In this document: piece after piece, positions 34,812-43,752 of the stretch
How the letters are laid out: each line of letters opens with the position of its first letter
Numbering within the stretch: the stretch's first letter is position 1
Assembly (NCBI GenBank): GCA_900550105.1
Contig: URQW01000011.1
Location: 1-58,899, forward strand
Reading direction: 5' to 3'
From: an uncultured Pelosinus sp.
GTDB lineage: Bacteria; Bacillota; Negativicutes; UMGS1260
DNA: 58,899 nt
Program-made: the position numbers and the translations under genes
The notes under the pieces: generated by a model
Seen by the model: the letters and a program-made list of their open reading frames with translations, nothing else
Told to the model about the DNA's origin: nothing
The model's database searches: none

Positions 34812-36659
34812 ATGGCTAAAAACTGGTTTCAAACGATAGCTCGCTTTATTGCGGGAACTCTTTTGTATCAACCGACGCCGAAGCAGCCGCGTTTTGTCCT
34901 CGATGAAGCCGTTGGCGACGATGGGGCAGCTTCGCCGGAGCAGGCGGTTTTGCAGGTGGTTCAGGAAATAAAGTCGCTGATCCGTTATGGCCATCGTCTG
35001 GAATCGGTCCGACAACAGGTTGCTATTATGCTGCAAACAGAGCCTGATATTCATGCATTACCAGTGATTCAACAGCAAATAAACAGTCTTATGGCAGAAT
35101 GGCAGGAAGTAAAACCCTTGAAGCTTGCCTATCGCGAAGCGTTGCTGCCCCATGAACGAACCATAAGCGCCAATCTAGCTGAGAATGAACGCGTTCTTGG
35201 TGAAATTTATCAGTTGCCGGAAAATAAGGATCTCGTGTTACGTCATTTCACTTTACCAGGCGAAGGCGGTGTGAAGGCGCTGCTTGTGTTCATGGATGGT
35301 ATTGTTGATAAGAACATCATTAACCAAGGTATTTTACGTTCCCTTATGGTTCACTCCTGTCAGAAAACAGAAGCTTCTTTGCTTAGGCAAATCCGAGAAC
35401 AATGTCTACCCAACAGCCAGGAGCAACTGCTCAAAGAATTTGCCGATATTGAACAAGCCATCAATAATGGCGACGCTGTACTTTTTCTGGCGGGCAGCGA
35501 TGAAGCACTCACTATTGACGCCCGTGGCGGCAAACGGCGCGCTGTGTCAACACCAGTTACAGAATCTGCTGTCAGAGGATCGCAGGAAGCCTTTACGGAA
35601 GTGCTGCGCGTCAATACGGCTCTTGTGCGGTCTGTGCTGCGGACAAGTGATCTAGTAACCGCAATGCATCGGCTTGGGAAGCGAGGGCGGCTGCAATGCG
35701 CCGTCATGTATATTGCGTCAATCGCCAATGAACAACTTGTTAAAGAGGTGCACCGCCGTATTGAAAGTTTGTCGATGGCCTATATTACGGAAGCTGGCGG
35801 ATTAATGCAGCTACTGATTGATCATCCGAACTTTTGGTTTCCCCAGACGCTTTCGACGGAAAGACCAGACAGGGTAGCGGCAAATCTCGTCGAGGGTCGT
35901 GTCGCTATTTTAATAGAAGGCAATCCTTTTGCCCAAATTGTGCCGATCAGTCTATTTTCCTTGCTGCAGTCACCAGAAGATTATAGTCTGCCTGCTTCTT
36001 ATGTAACGATGATTCGCTATACCCGCGTTATCGGGGCCCTTCTCACGACTTTTCTTCCTGGCGTATTTATCGCCATTAGCCTATTCCATCAGGAAGCTTT
36101 GCCGACTGATCTGGTGCTGGCCATTGCTGCGGCGCGAGAGCAAGTGCCCTTCCCAGCTGTGGTGGAAATTGTATTAATGATGGGATCGTTTGAACTAATT
36201 CGCGAAGGGGGCCTGCGCATTCCCGGTTTACTTGGGCCGACGATTGGTATTGTCGGCGCAATTATTTTGGGGCAAGCTGCCGTCATGGCTAAGATTGTCA
36301 GTCCGATCATGATTATTGTGGTGGCAGTGGCGGGACTTGCTTCGTTTATCTTGCCGGAATACCGTTTTGGCATTGCCTTACGGATGCTTAGTTTTCTGTT
36401 TCTGATTTTGGGATCGGTTCTTGGTCTTGTTGGCATTGCTGTTGGAATTTTTGTTTTGACAGGTTTGCTGAGCAGTATGAAATCATTTGGCGTACCTTAT
36501 TTAGCGCCCATAGCGCCCAAAGTTCAAAAAGGCAAAGATGTTTTATTAAAGGGACAATACTTTAATCAACAGTCGCGGCCTGACGAATTGAATACGAAAG
36601 ATCCGATTCGGCAGCCTGATATTAGCCGTTCCTGGACCGATGAAGATCCGGCTCGATAA
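34812..36659 (+). CDS. gerA: spore germination protein, GerA-family A subunit
   Basis: A 615-residue protein starting at ATG 34812 behind GGAGGAAG. The GerA core has MDGIVDKNIINQGILRSLM, a soluble domain, ITEAGGLMQLLIDHPNFWFP, then FLPGVFIAISLFHQEALPTD, EIVLMMGSFELIREGGLRIP and GPTIGIVGAIILGQAAVMAK, giving about five membrane segments in the C-terminal half. An N-terminal extension of about 130 residues makes it longer than Bacillus GerAA (about 480 aa). Such receptors sit in the spore inner membrane and sense nutrients with B and C subunits. First gene of an A-B-C-D-C cluster. Confidence 0.92.
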   Translation: MAKNWFQTIARFIAGTLLYQPTPKQPRFVLDEAVGDDGAASPEQAVLQVVQEIKSLIRYGHRLESVRQQVAIMLQTEPDIHALPVIQQQINSLMAEWQEVKPLKLAYREALLPHERTISANLAENERVLGEIYQLPENKDLVLRHFTLPGEGGVKALLVFMDGIVDKNIINQGILRSLMVHSCQKTEASLLRQIREQCLPNSQEQLLKEFADIEQAINNGDAVLFLAGSDEALTIDARGGKRRAVSTPVTESAVRGSQEAFTEVLRVNTALVRSVLRTSDLVTAMHRLGKRGRLQCAVMYIASIANEQLVKEVHRRIESLSMAYITEAGGLMQLLIDHPNFWFPQTLSTERPDRVAANLVEGRVAILIEGNPFAQIVPISLFSLLQSPEDYSLPASYVTMIRYTRVIGALLTTFLPGVFIAISLFHQEALPTDLVLAIAAAREQVPFPAVVEIVLMMGSFELIREGGLRIPGLLGPTIGIVGAIILGQAAVMAKIVSPIMIIVVAVAGLASFILPEYRFGIALRMLSFLFLILGSVLGLVGIAVGIFVLTGLLSSMKSFGVPYLAPIAPKVQKGKDVLLKGQYFNQQSRPDELNTKDPIRQPDISRSWTDEDPAR

Positions 36660-36677
36660 AGCGAAAGAAGGTGCTTC

Positions 36678-37781
36678 ATGAGTTATCAAGTAGGGAGAAT
36701 GGGACTCTCGGAAGGGGCCGCTTTAATCTTTATTAGTTTATTGCCGCGAGTTACCTTAAATTCCTTTACGCTTGTTTTATCACAACAGGCGCAGCTCGGC
36801 TGGCTCTATCTGCTGATTAATGGCTTGGTGGTTCTGTTTATGGCCTTTTTGCTAGTCTATATCCATAGCAAGATCAAGGGCGATTTGTTTGCTGTGACAT
36901 CTATTTTACTGGGGAAAAAAGCGGCCTGTTTGATAATGGGAATTCTCATTGTTGTATTTGGCGGCAATGCCGTTTTGCTTATTCGGCAATATGCGGAAAA
37001 TACATTGATTACGGCCATGCCGGGGATGGATGTACGCGTATCCATCCTTGTCTATACCTTGAGCGCTTTAGCTGTAACCTATTTTGGCGCGAGCGGCATT
37101 ACCCGGTGCAGTATCATTTTTATGCCGCTTATGATCATTAGTTTCTTGGCAGTCACGCTTTTGCTATATCCTTTTTATATTCCTTACCAACTGCTGCCCT
37201 GGCAGGGAAATGGCTTAGCGCCCTGCTTTGTCCAGGGCATTAAAGGGGCTGGCTATAATGCTGGATTTTTAGCGTTGTTTCTCTTTGCGCCTTCTTTTCA
37301 AAATATAAAAACTTTACGGCATAGTTTGTTTCAAGGAATTGTCGCCTCCGTATTGTTAAAAGCCTATATGATGGTTATTTTTATTATGGTTTTTGGCGTT
37401 GCTGTAGGGTCAGAAAAAACAATGCCTTTTTTTGAACTGGCTAGGCTTATTTATCTTGGCCGCTTTTTTCAGCATTTAGAGGCCTTTTTTATTGTGACAT
37501 GGGTCATTTTGGGAGCTTTAGCGATTGCGATCAATTTTTTTATGGTGAATTATTTACTTGGCCGTGCCCTGGATTTGCCCATGATTCGCCCGCTAATGCC
37601 CTGTATGGCAATGCTCATGTGTAATTTGGCTTTGCTGCCTGAAGATATTAATAAAACAGTGCAACTTGACACCAAGTTTATTTTAATGAATGATCTAGCG
37701 ATTTTTGTAATTCCGATCCTGCTGCTTGCTGCCTTATGGATAAAGCAAAGGAAGGGATTTGAATGGGGAAAAAGTGCTTAG
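36678..37781 (+). CDS. gerB: spore germination protein, GerB-family B subunit
   Basis: A 367-residue protein with about ten hydrophobic segments, of the APC-superfamily GerAB/spore permease group: VGRMGLSEGAALIFISLLPR, LYLLINGLVVLFMAFLLVY, HSKIKGDLFAVTSILLGKKA, and ALAIAINFFMVNYLLGRALD. GerAB is thought to bind the nutrient germinant. The gene begins 18 bp after gerA and overlaps gerC by 19 bp. Confidence 0.9.
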   Translation: MSYQVGRMGLSEGAALIFISLLPRVTLNSFTLVLSQQAQLGWLYLLINGLVVLFMAFLLVYIHSKIKGDLFAVTSILLGKKAACLIMGILIVVFGGNAVLLIRQYAENTLITAMPGMDVRVSILVYTLSALAVTYFGASGITRCSIIFMPLMIISFLAVTLLLYPFYIPYQLLPWQGNGLAPCFVQGIKGAGYNAGFLALFLFAPSFQNIKTLRHSLFQGIVASVLLKAYMMVIFIMVFGVAVGSEKTMPFFELARLIYLGRFFQHLEAFFIVTWVILGALAIAINFFMVNYLLGRALDLPMIRPLMPCMAMLMCNLALLPEDINKTVQLDTKFILMNDLAIFVIPILLLAALWIKQRKGFEWGKSA

Positions 37782-39007
37782 TCGCTTTGCTGATTATATG
37801 GAGTAGTTTCTTACTAACAGGGTGTAATGGTTCACAGGAAATGGACCAGCTTGCCTATGTACTCGTAATAGGGCTGGATAAAGGAGAAGGGGAGAAAATC
37901 AACGTAACTTATCAGATTGCTATTCCCCGGGCGATTGCCGGACAAGGAGGCAGTAGCGGGAAACGAACGATGAATATGACTTTCTCTGTCTTGTCGATTG
38001 CGGAGGCGAGAAATTTACTCAATTCTACAGTGGCCTTGTCACCGGTCATTTCTCATGTAAAAGCCATTGTCTTTGGCGAGGAATTGGCCCGAAGCGGTAT
38101 TGCTAATACATTAGGACCGCTAATGCGCTATCGCGAGTATCGCGGCTCAGCTTTTGTAGTTGTGACTCGCGGTAAAGCGCAGAATTTTATTGAAAAAAAT
38201 AGCCCGCCAGTTACTTTATCGCCAGCGAAATATTTTGAAATGATGATGCAGGAAAGCGATGATACTGGTCTATATGCAAAGTCTACGCTCCATAATTTTT
38301 ACTTGCGGTTAAAACAAGGCCATGAGGCTTCTTACGCTGTTTTAGGCGGCGTAAATGAAACCAAAGATAGTAAGAGTAAAATGGAACCCAAGCCCCTGCC
38401 AGGGCGAAAAGAGCAAGTTCATGTAAGCGGGACTTTGCCGCGCCAAGGGGGAAACCCGATTGAATTTGCCGGACTTGCTGTGTTTCATGGCGATAAAATG
38501 GTGGGAATTCTTGATAGTAATGAGACCAGAATAGTTAATATGCTTTTAGGAAACTTCCGTCAAGGCTTTATCTCCTTGGCAGATCCTTTCTCACCAGAGC
38601 AGCAAATATCACTTCGTTTGCGCGTGGATGATCGACCGCAAATCAAGGCGCGGCTTGATGATGGAAAAGCGGTGATTCAGATTCACCAAAAAGTCGATGC
38701 TGTCATTTCCAGCAATGCTAGCGGGATTCATTATGAAAGTAAAGAGTATCAAGGTGTGTTAGAACAAGCCGCTAGTCAATTTCTTACAGAAGATGCGCAG
38801 CGACTGCTGGCAAAGACACAGGTTTACGGTTGTGATGTAATTGGACTTGAACAGTATATAACGCCTTTTTTATCAAGCTATCAAGAGTATCAGAGTTTTA
38901 ACTGGAGCGATCGCTATAAAGAAGCGGATATTCAAGTGGACATGACCGTGAAAATTCGGCGAACTGGGCTATTATGGCAGACGACGCCGCTACAGGGAAA
39001 GGAATAG
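37763..39007 (+). CDS. gerC: spore germination lipoprotein, GerC-family C subunit (copy 1)
   Basis: A 414-residue lipoprotein: MGKKCLVALLIIWSSFLLTG then Cys, lipobox LTGC. The GerAC signature MDQLAYVLVIGLDKGEGEKI with VTYQIAIPR follows, and the C-terminal domain contains GIHYESKEYQGVLEQAAS and FNWSDRYKEADIQVDMTVKI-RRTG. It would be anchored to the outer face of the spore inner membrane. It overlaps gerB. A second C-type gene follows at 39210. Confidence 0.9.
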   Translation: MGKKCLVALLIIWSSFLLTGCNGSQEMDQLAYVLVIGLDKGEGEKINVTYQIAIPRAIAGQGGSSGKRTMNMTFSVLSIAEARNLLNSTVALSPVISHVKAIVFGEELARSGIANTLGPLMRYREYRGSAFVVVTRGKAQNFIEKNSPPVTLSPAKYFEMMMQESDDTGLYAKSTLHNFYLRLKQGHEASYAVLGGVNETKDSKSKMEPKPLPGRKEQVHVSGTLPRQGGNPIEFAGLAVFHGDKMVGILDSNETRIVNMLLGNFRQGFISLADPFSPEQQISLRLRVDDRPQIKARLDDGKAVIQIHQKVDAVISSNASGIHYESKEYQGVLEQAASQFLTEDAQRLLAKTQVYGCDVIGLEQYITPFLSSYQEYQSFNWSDRYKEADIQVDMTVKIRRTGLLWQTTPLQGKE

Positions 39008-39022
39008 AAGCGGGGGATTTAA

Positions 39023-39181
39023 TTGGATGTTGTTTACTTGCTATTAACGCTGGGGAGCGTGATTCACGTCTACTCCTTTGGCGCGTATATGAAAAAAGAC
39101 GGGAAACAATCAGACTATCTGGTGATTTCATTGCTTTGTGTTGGTACCTTGGGACTAGCCTTGTACCGCTTTACACAGTAG
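39023..39181 (+). CDS. small two-helix membrane protein in the germination operon (D-subunit-like)
   Basis: A 52-residue open frame starts at TTG 39023, 6 nt after GGGGGA, and ends at TAG 39179. The product MDVVYLLLTLGSVIHVYSFG-AYMKKDGKQSD-YLVISLLCVGTLGLALYRF has two hydrophobic helices joined by a short charged loop. Size, topology and position between C-subunit genes match the small 'D' proteins that accompany Bacillus germinant receptor operons and modulate receptor activity; that identity is inference from known operon organisation. An overlapping 79-aa frame (38974-39213) looks non-coding by comparison. Confidence 0.7.
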   Translation: MDVVYLLLTLGSVIHVYSFGAYMKKDGKQSDYLVISLLCVGTLGLALYRFTQ

Positions 39182-39209
39182 GAACTTTCAGCGAAAGAGA
39201 AGGGACGTT

Positions 39210-40529
39210 ATGAAGTCATTGCAGAAATGTTTGATTGGCTGCTGCATTTTCTGTGTCTTTCTAATCAGCGGCTGCAACGGATCCCGTGAAGCAGAACAAA
39301 ATGCTTATGTAATAGCGATTGGGATTGATAAAGGGGAAAATCAGCTGTTAGAAGTGACCTACCAGATTGCACGGCCCGTAGCTGTATCGGCGATTGAACA
39401 AGGCGGCAGCAGCGAGACGAGCGGCGATAAAGAGCAAGATGGGGATTCGAAAAAAGAATGGGTCAATATTACGGTTTCCGGTTTTTCCGTGGCGGAGACG
39501 CGGAATGAACTAAAATCAACATTGGCGCTGATTCCCATATTTAATCATACAAAGTTTATTGTTTTAGGCGAAGAATTAGCCAAGGATGGCATTGGTGATA
39601 TTATTATTTCGCTCATACGCTTTCAGGAATATCGCGGTTCCATGTATGTTGCTGTGACTAGCGGCAGCGCCAAAAACTTTCTCAATGAAATTCGCCCCGG
39701 ACTGTCTACCTTTCTGTATCAATGGTATGAACTTATGATGCAGACCGATAGTAATTCAGGCTATTTTCCTGGCGTGTCGCTTCATCAGCTCTATCGAACC
39801 ATGAAAAGTGAGGGACAGGATTCTTATATTACTTTCGTGGCGCCCAATCGGCGGCTTAGTAGCCCAGCAATGGCGCAAGCGGCAATGGAAGCTTCCGCTT
39901 CTACGGAATCTCCCAATTCTATAGAACCACTTGAAGCGCCGCATCAAGCGGGCGACTTGCCGCGCAGTGCCGGAAATCCGATTGAAGTTATCGGGGCCGC
40001 TGTATTTCATGGTGATAAGCTAGCAGGTATCTTAAAGAGCGATCAGGTACGCATCAAAGAATTATTTTTGCGACATTTAGAAAATGGTTTTGTTAGCGTG
40101 AAAGATCCGCTGGTGCCGGAAAGTCCCAAGGGGATTAATTTTCGCTATCGGGCAGAGGAATCGCCGAAGGTTACTACGGCTGTTATTGATGGGAAACCGA
40201 GCGCTCATATTCATTTGGTCGTGGAATGTGAGCTTACGGGGATTACGAGCGGCATTCACTATGAAGATCCAACCTATCAAAAACTACTGGAAGATTATTT
40301 GAGCAATTTATTTACGCGGGATTTGTTAGACCTTATTCAAGCGACCCAAACCATGAATAGTGATATTTTAGGAATAGGTGATTATTTTCGGCCAAATTTT
40401 GCTACTTTGCCTGCTTATAAAAAATTTCACTGGCGCGAACTCTATAAAGACGCGGCGATTACCGGCGAAGTCGAGTGTAAAATTCGGCGCAGCGGGTTGA
40501 TGGTGCAAACAAGTCCGATTCAAAAGTGA
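39210..40529 (+). CDS. gerC: spore germination lipoprotein, GerC-family C subunit (copy 2)
   Basis: A 439-residue paralogue of the preceding C subunit. Signal KSLQKCLIGCCIFCVFLISG then Cys (lipobox ISGC), then REAEQNAYVIAIGIDKGENQ and VTYQIARPVAV. It differs from copy 1 by a charged insertion (GGSSETSGDKEQDGDSKKEW) near residue 70 and another low-complexity stretch near 215-250. The C-terminus ITGEVECKIRRSGLMVQTSP parallels copy 1. Tandem C genes suggest either two receptor assemblies sharing A and B or subunit specialisation. Confidence 0.9.
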   Translation: MKSLQKCLIGCCIFCVFLISGCNGSREAEQNAYVIAIGIDKGENQLLEVTYQIARPVAVSAIEQGGSSETSGDKEQDGDSKKEWVNITVSGFSVAETRNELKSTLALIPIFNHTKFIVLGEELAKDGIGDIIISLIRFQEYRGSMYVAVTSGSAKNFLNEIRPGLSTFLYQWYELMMQTDSNSGYFPGVSLHQLYRTMKSEGQDSYITFVAPNRRLSSPAMAQAAMEASASTESPNSIEPLEAPHQAGDLPRSAGNPIEVIGAAVFHGDKLAGILKSDQVRIKELFLRHLENGFVSVKDPLVPESPKGINFRYRAEESPKVTTAVIDGKPSAHIHLVVECELTGITSGIHYEDPTYQKLLEDYLSNLFTRDLLDLIQATQTMNSDILGIGDYFRPNFATLPAYKKFHWRELYKDAAITGEVECKIRRSGLMVQTSPIQK

Positions 40530-40536
40530 GCTGGCT

Positions 40537-41229
40537 ATGATGAGAAAAGTGAAAGCTAAGTGGCGACTAAGGCAGGTAGCGGCTGTATATGCGCTTCGTT
40601 TCAGTAGTTTATTTGTGCTGTTTCATTATGTCTTTCCAATAAGATGGTCTGATTCTGTTGTGCTTGTTGACCTTGTGGACCGCCTGATTAGTCTTGGGCT
40701 TATCTATTTCACTATTAAACGAGCCAAGCAGTCATTTACCGATCTCGGCTTCACGGTGAAAAACGGGAGAAAGCAGATTCTGATTGGAGCGGCAAGCGGT
40801 TTTGTTTTGCTGTCAGCAAGCTATTATTCCGAACAGCTTTATGCTGCGATCTTTTCTTTAGACAATAAGGAGCATCCGCTGGTGTTTCTTGCTAAGAATG
40901 CGGATTCCTGGCAGAACTTTGCCTGGCCGTTTATCCTTGGCGCGATCATAGCTCCCGTTACGGAGGAGCTTTTTTACCGTTTGTTTACCTTTTTACCGCT
41001 AAAGCAGCGCTTCGGCTTTTTTCCAGCCATGGTGATTACGTCACTCATTTTTGCTGTAATGCATTATAATGTATATTGGCTGCCGGAAATGCTCCTAGTC
41101 AGCGGTACTCTTTGCTGGCTGTACCATCGCAGTGGCTCCTTAATCGCACCGATTACAGCCCACTTTATAATTAACAGCAGTAAACTACTGCTGCTTTATC
41201 AAAGCACCTTATTTAACTCGAACCGATAA
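40537..41229 (+). CDS. CPBP family intramembrane metalloprotease
   Basis: A 230-residue polytopic protein with the CPBP (CAAX protease/bacteriocin-processing) motifs: EELFYRLF (the EExxxR motif), HYNVYW in LIFAVMHYNVYWL, and HFIINSS near the C-terminus. N-terminal region has several hydrophobic helices. Substrates are unknown. It follows gerC by 7 bp, so it may be co-transcribed with the germination operon, but nothing ties it to germination directly. Confidence 0.8.
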   Translation: MMRKVKAKWRLRQVAAVYALRFSSLFVLFHYVFPIRWSDSVVLVDLVDRLISLGLIYFTIKRAKQSFTDLGFTVKNGRKQILIGAASGFVLLSASYYSEQLYAAIFSLDNKEHPLVFLAKNADSWQNFAWPFILGAIIAPVTEELFYRLFTFLPLKQRFGFFPAMVITSLIFAVMHYNVYWLPEMLLVSGTLCWLYHRSGSLIAPITAHFIINSSKLLLLYQSTLFNSNR

Positions 41230-41311
41230 GGGAGGAAGTTTTTCCTTAGGCAGCGAAGTCAAAAAGAGGCATAGAAGAAAATAGGATGAAAATCGAATAA
41301 AAGGAGATTGC

Positions 41312-43735
41312 ATGATGGCGAATTGGCAGGAATTATCCCTTGAAAAGTTACGCTTTCACTGTAAGGAAGAGTTATTTGATTTTACTACGACGGCTGAAAT
41401 CCCAGAACCACATGAGATGATCGGCCAGGAACGCGCGGTGCGTGCAGTACAGTTTGGCCTTATTAATCAAACGCCTGGCTATAATATTTATATTTCCGGT
41501 CTTGTAGGCACAGGGAAAATTACTTATGCAAAACATGCTGTAAAACAGGCGGCCAAAGGACAAAGTGTTCCTTGTGATTGGTGTTATGTGAATCATTTTA
41601 ATAACCCCAGTCAGCCGCTGGCCTTATCATTGCCGCCGGGAATTGGCGTAATCTTTCGCCAGGACATGAAAGATCTTGTCGATAACTTAAAAACAAGTAT
41701 TTCCAAGGCGTTCAGCAGTGATGATTATGAGCAGTCTCGTAAGACACTGGCAAAACGGTTTCAAGAGCAGCGCTCTGTGATTATGGATGAATTCAATGAA
41801 CTGGCTGAGCAGGAAGGCGTTATGCCGCAGTGGTCTACGACCGGATTTGTCGGTTTGCCGATCATGGATGGTAAAGCTTTGACCGCCGAAGAGTTTCAGA
41901 AGCTGCCAAAAGACGAACGAGAAGTGATCGAAAAAAAAGTGATGGCTGTTCATGAGAAGGCCCTTGTGGTGATTCGGCGCATGCAAGCCATCGAACGAGA
42001 AGTGCGCGAAGAATTAAAAAAACTCGATGAAAAAATCGGGATGTACGCTGCTGGAAATCTTCTCGAAGAGCTCTTCGAAAAGTATGCTGGCAATGACGCC
42101 GTGATGGCCTATTTAGAAGAAGTGAAGCAAGATGTGGTGAAAAATATTGCCGACTTCAAGCCTTCTTCTGGCGAAGAAGAAGCCAATCCGCTGGCTTTGT
42201 TTCGGCGTCAGCCTGACATTAAGGAAAAGTATCAGGTTAATGTCCTGGTGAATAATCAAGACTTAAAAGGTGCGCCTGTTGTTGTAGAAATCAATCCTAC
42301 CTATTATAATTTGATGGGGCGCGTCGAATACGAAGCCCGTATGGGTGTGGTCAATACAGACTATACGATGATTAAAGCCGGGGCGCTGCATCGGGCCAAC
42401 GGCGGCTATTTAATTCTGCATGCTCGTGATATTTTAAGCAATCTTGGCGCATGGGAAGCGTTAAAACGAGTTTTGAAAACGAAAAAACTGCCCATTGAAA
42501 ATCTTGGCGAGCAGTATGGAATGCTAGCTATGGCTTCGTTAAAGCCTGAGCCCATTGATTTGAATGTAAAAGTCGTTTTAGTCGGCAATACCATGTTGTA
42601 TCATATGCTTTATTCTTATGATGAAGATTTCCGCAAGCTTTTCAAAGTTCATGCTGATTTTGATACGGAAATGGAAAATACAGCAGGCAATATTCATAAG
42701 CTAGCTGGTTTTATCAGTTCCACAGTGGTACGCAAAGGACTTAAGCACTTTAACCGCGGCGCTGTAGCCCGCGTCGTAGAATACTGCAGCCGCCTAGCAG
42801 GCAGTCAAAATAAATTGACAACGCGTTTTAATGAAGTCGTTGAATTAATTTGTGAGGCCGATACCTGGGCGACTCTGGATAAGAGCGAAGTAGTCACGGA
42901 AGAGCATATTAAACAGGCCATTGATGAAAAGCGTTTTCGGGCCAATAAGTACGAAGAAAAATTGCAGGATATGTTTGCCGAAGGCAAGCTGCTCATGGAT
43001 ACAGACGGGGCGAAAGTAGGTCAGGTAAACGGCTTGGCTGTGCTCGCTGTCGGCGAATATACTTTTGGCAAGCCGTCGCGCATTACCGCCAATACCTATA
43101 TGGGGCGATCTGGCGTCATTAATATTGAACGGGAAACAAAGATCAGCGGCACAAGCCACACGAAGGGCGTGCTCATTTTAAGCGGCTATCTTGGCGAAAA
43201 ATATGCCCAGAAAAATCCCTTGACACTCACCTGCAGTCTAACCTTCGAACAGCTCTACGAAGGCGTTGACGGTGATAGCGCCTCTAGTACCGAGCTTTAC
43301 GCTATTTTGTCGAGTTTATCAGGCATTCCTTTGCGGCAAGATATAGCGGTGACTGGGTCAGTCAATCAAAAAGGAGAAATTCAGCCGATTGGCGGCGCTA
43401 CTCAGAAAATCGAAGGCTTCTTTTCCGTTTGCAAGCTGAAAGGGCTTACTGGTAAGCAAGGCGTTATGATCCCTTATCAAAATATTAATAATCTAACGCT
43501 AAATGACGAAGTTTTGGCAGCTGTCCAGGCGGGAACCTTCCATATTTATGCCGTAAAAACAATTGATGAAGGCATAGAAGTCCTCACAGGTGTAGCGGCA
43601 GGAGCGTCGCAAAGCGACGAAACTTATCCGGCCGGAACGGTTCATTTTAAAGTAGTAAATAAACTAAATGAGTATATGGAGCGGTATCTTGCTTTAGGAA
43701 AAAGCAGTGATAGTAAAAAAGCGACCGATCTATAA
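41312..43735 (+). CDS. Lon-like AAA ATP-dependent protease (LonC/YcbZ type)
   Basis: The 807-residue protein has an N-terminal AAA-like region (MIGQERAVRAVQFGLINQTP, GYNIYISGLVGTGKITYAKH), a long insertion rich in charged helices (about residues 130-300), a further AAA region with GALHRANGGYLILHARDIL, and a C-terminal Lon protease domain with catalytic Ser in GVDGDSASSTELYAIL and Lys in GGATQKIEGFFSV. The Walker A reads GLVGTGKI, with Ile where Ser or Thr normally follows the Lys. The type is separate from classic LonA; no LAN substrate-binding domain is seen. Start is ATG 41312 or 41315 behind AAGGAG. Confidence 0.88.
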   Translation: MMANWQELSLEKLRFHCKEELFDFTTTAEIPEPHEMIGQERAVRAVQFGLINQTPGYNIYISGLVGTGKITYAKHAVKQAAKGQSVPCDWCYVNHFNNPSQPLALSLPPGIGVIFRQDMKDLVDNLKTSISKAFSSDDYEQSRKTLAKRFQEQRSVIMDEFNELAEQEGVMPQWSTTGFVGLPIMDGKALTAEEFQKLPKDEREVIEKKVMAVHEKALVVIRRMQAIEREVREELKKLDEKIGMYAAGNLLEELFEKYAGNDAVMAYLEEVKQDVVKNIADFKPSSGEEEANPLALFRRQPDIKEKYQVNVLVNNQDLKGAPVVVEINPTYYNLMGRVEYEARMGVVNTDYTMIKAGALHRANGGYLILHARDILSNLGAWEALKRVLKTKKLPIENLGEQYGMLAMASLKPEPIDLNVKVVLVGNTMLYHMLYSYDEDFRKLFKVHADFDTEMENTAGNIHKLAGFISSTVVRKGLKHFNRGAVARVVEYCSRLAGSQNKLTTRFNEVVELICEADTWATLDKSEVVTEEHIKQAIDEKRFRANKYEEKLQDMFAEGKLLMDTDGAKVGQVNGLAVLAVGEYTFGKPSRITANTYMGRSGVINIERETKISGTSHTKGVLILSGYLGEKYAQKNPLTLTCSLTFEQLYEGVDGDSASSTELYAILSSLSGIPLRQDIAVTGSVNQKGEIQPIGGATQKIEGFFSVCKLKGLTGKQGVMIPYQNINNLTLNDEVLAAVQAGTFHIYAVKTIDEGIEVLTGVAAGASQSDETYPAGTVHFKVVNKLNEYMERYLALGKSSDSKKATDL

Positions 43736-43752
43736 GCAGGGAGAAGGATTCA

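Noticed and set aside
38974..39213. 79-aa ORF between the two gerC genes
   Set aside because: It has no good ribosome binding site and overlaps gerC deeply; the 52-aa frame at 39023 has a ribosome binding site and a sensible two-helix product.
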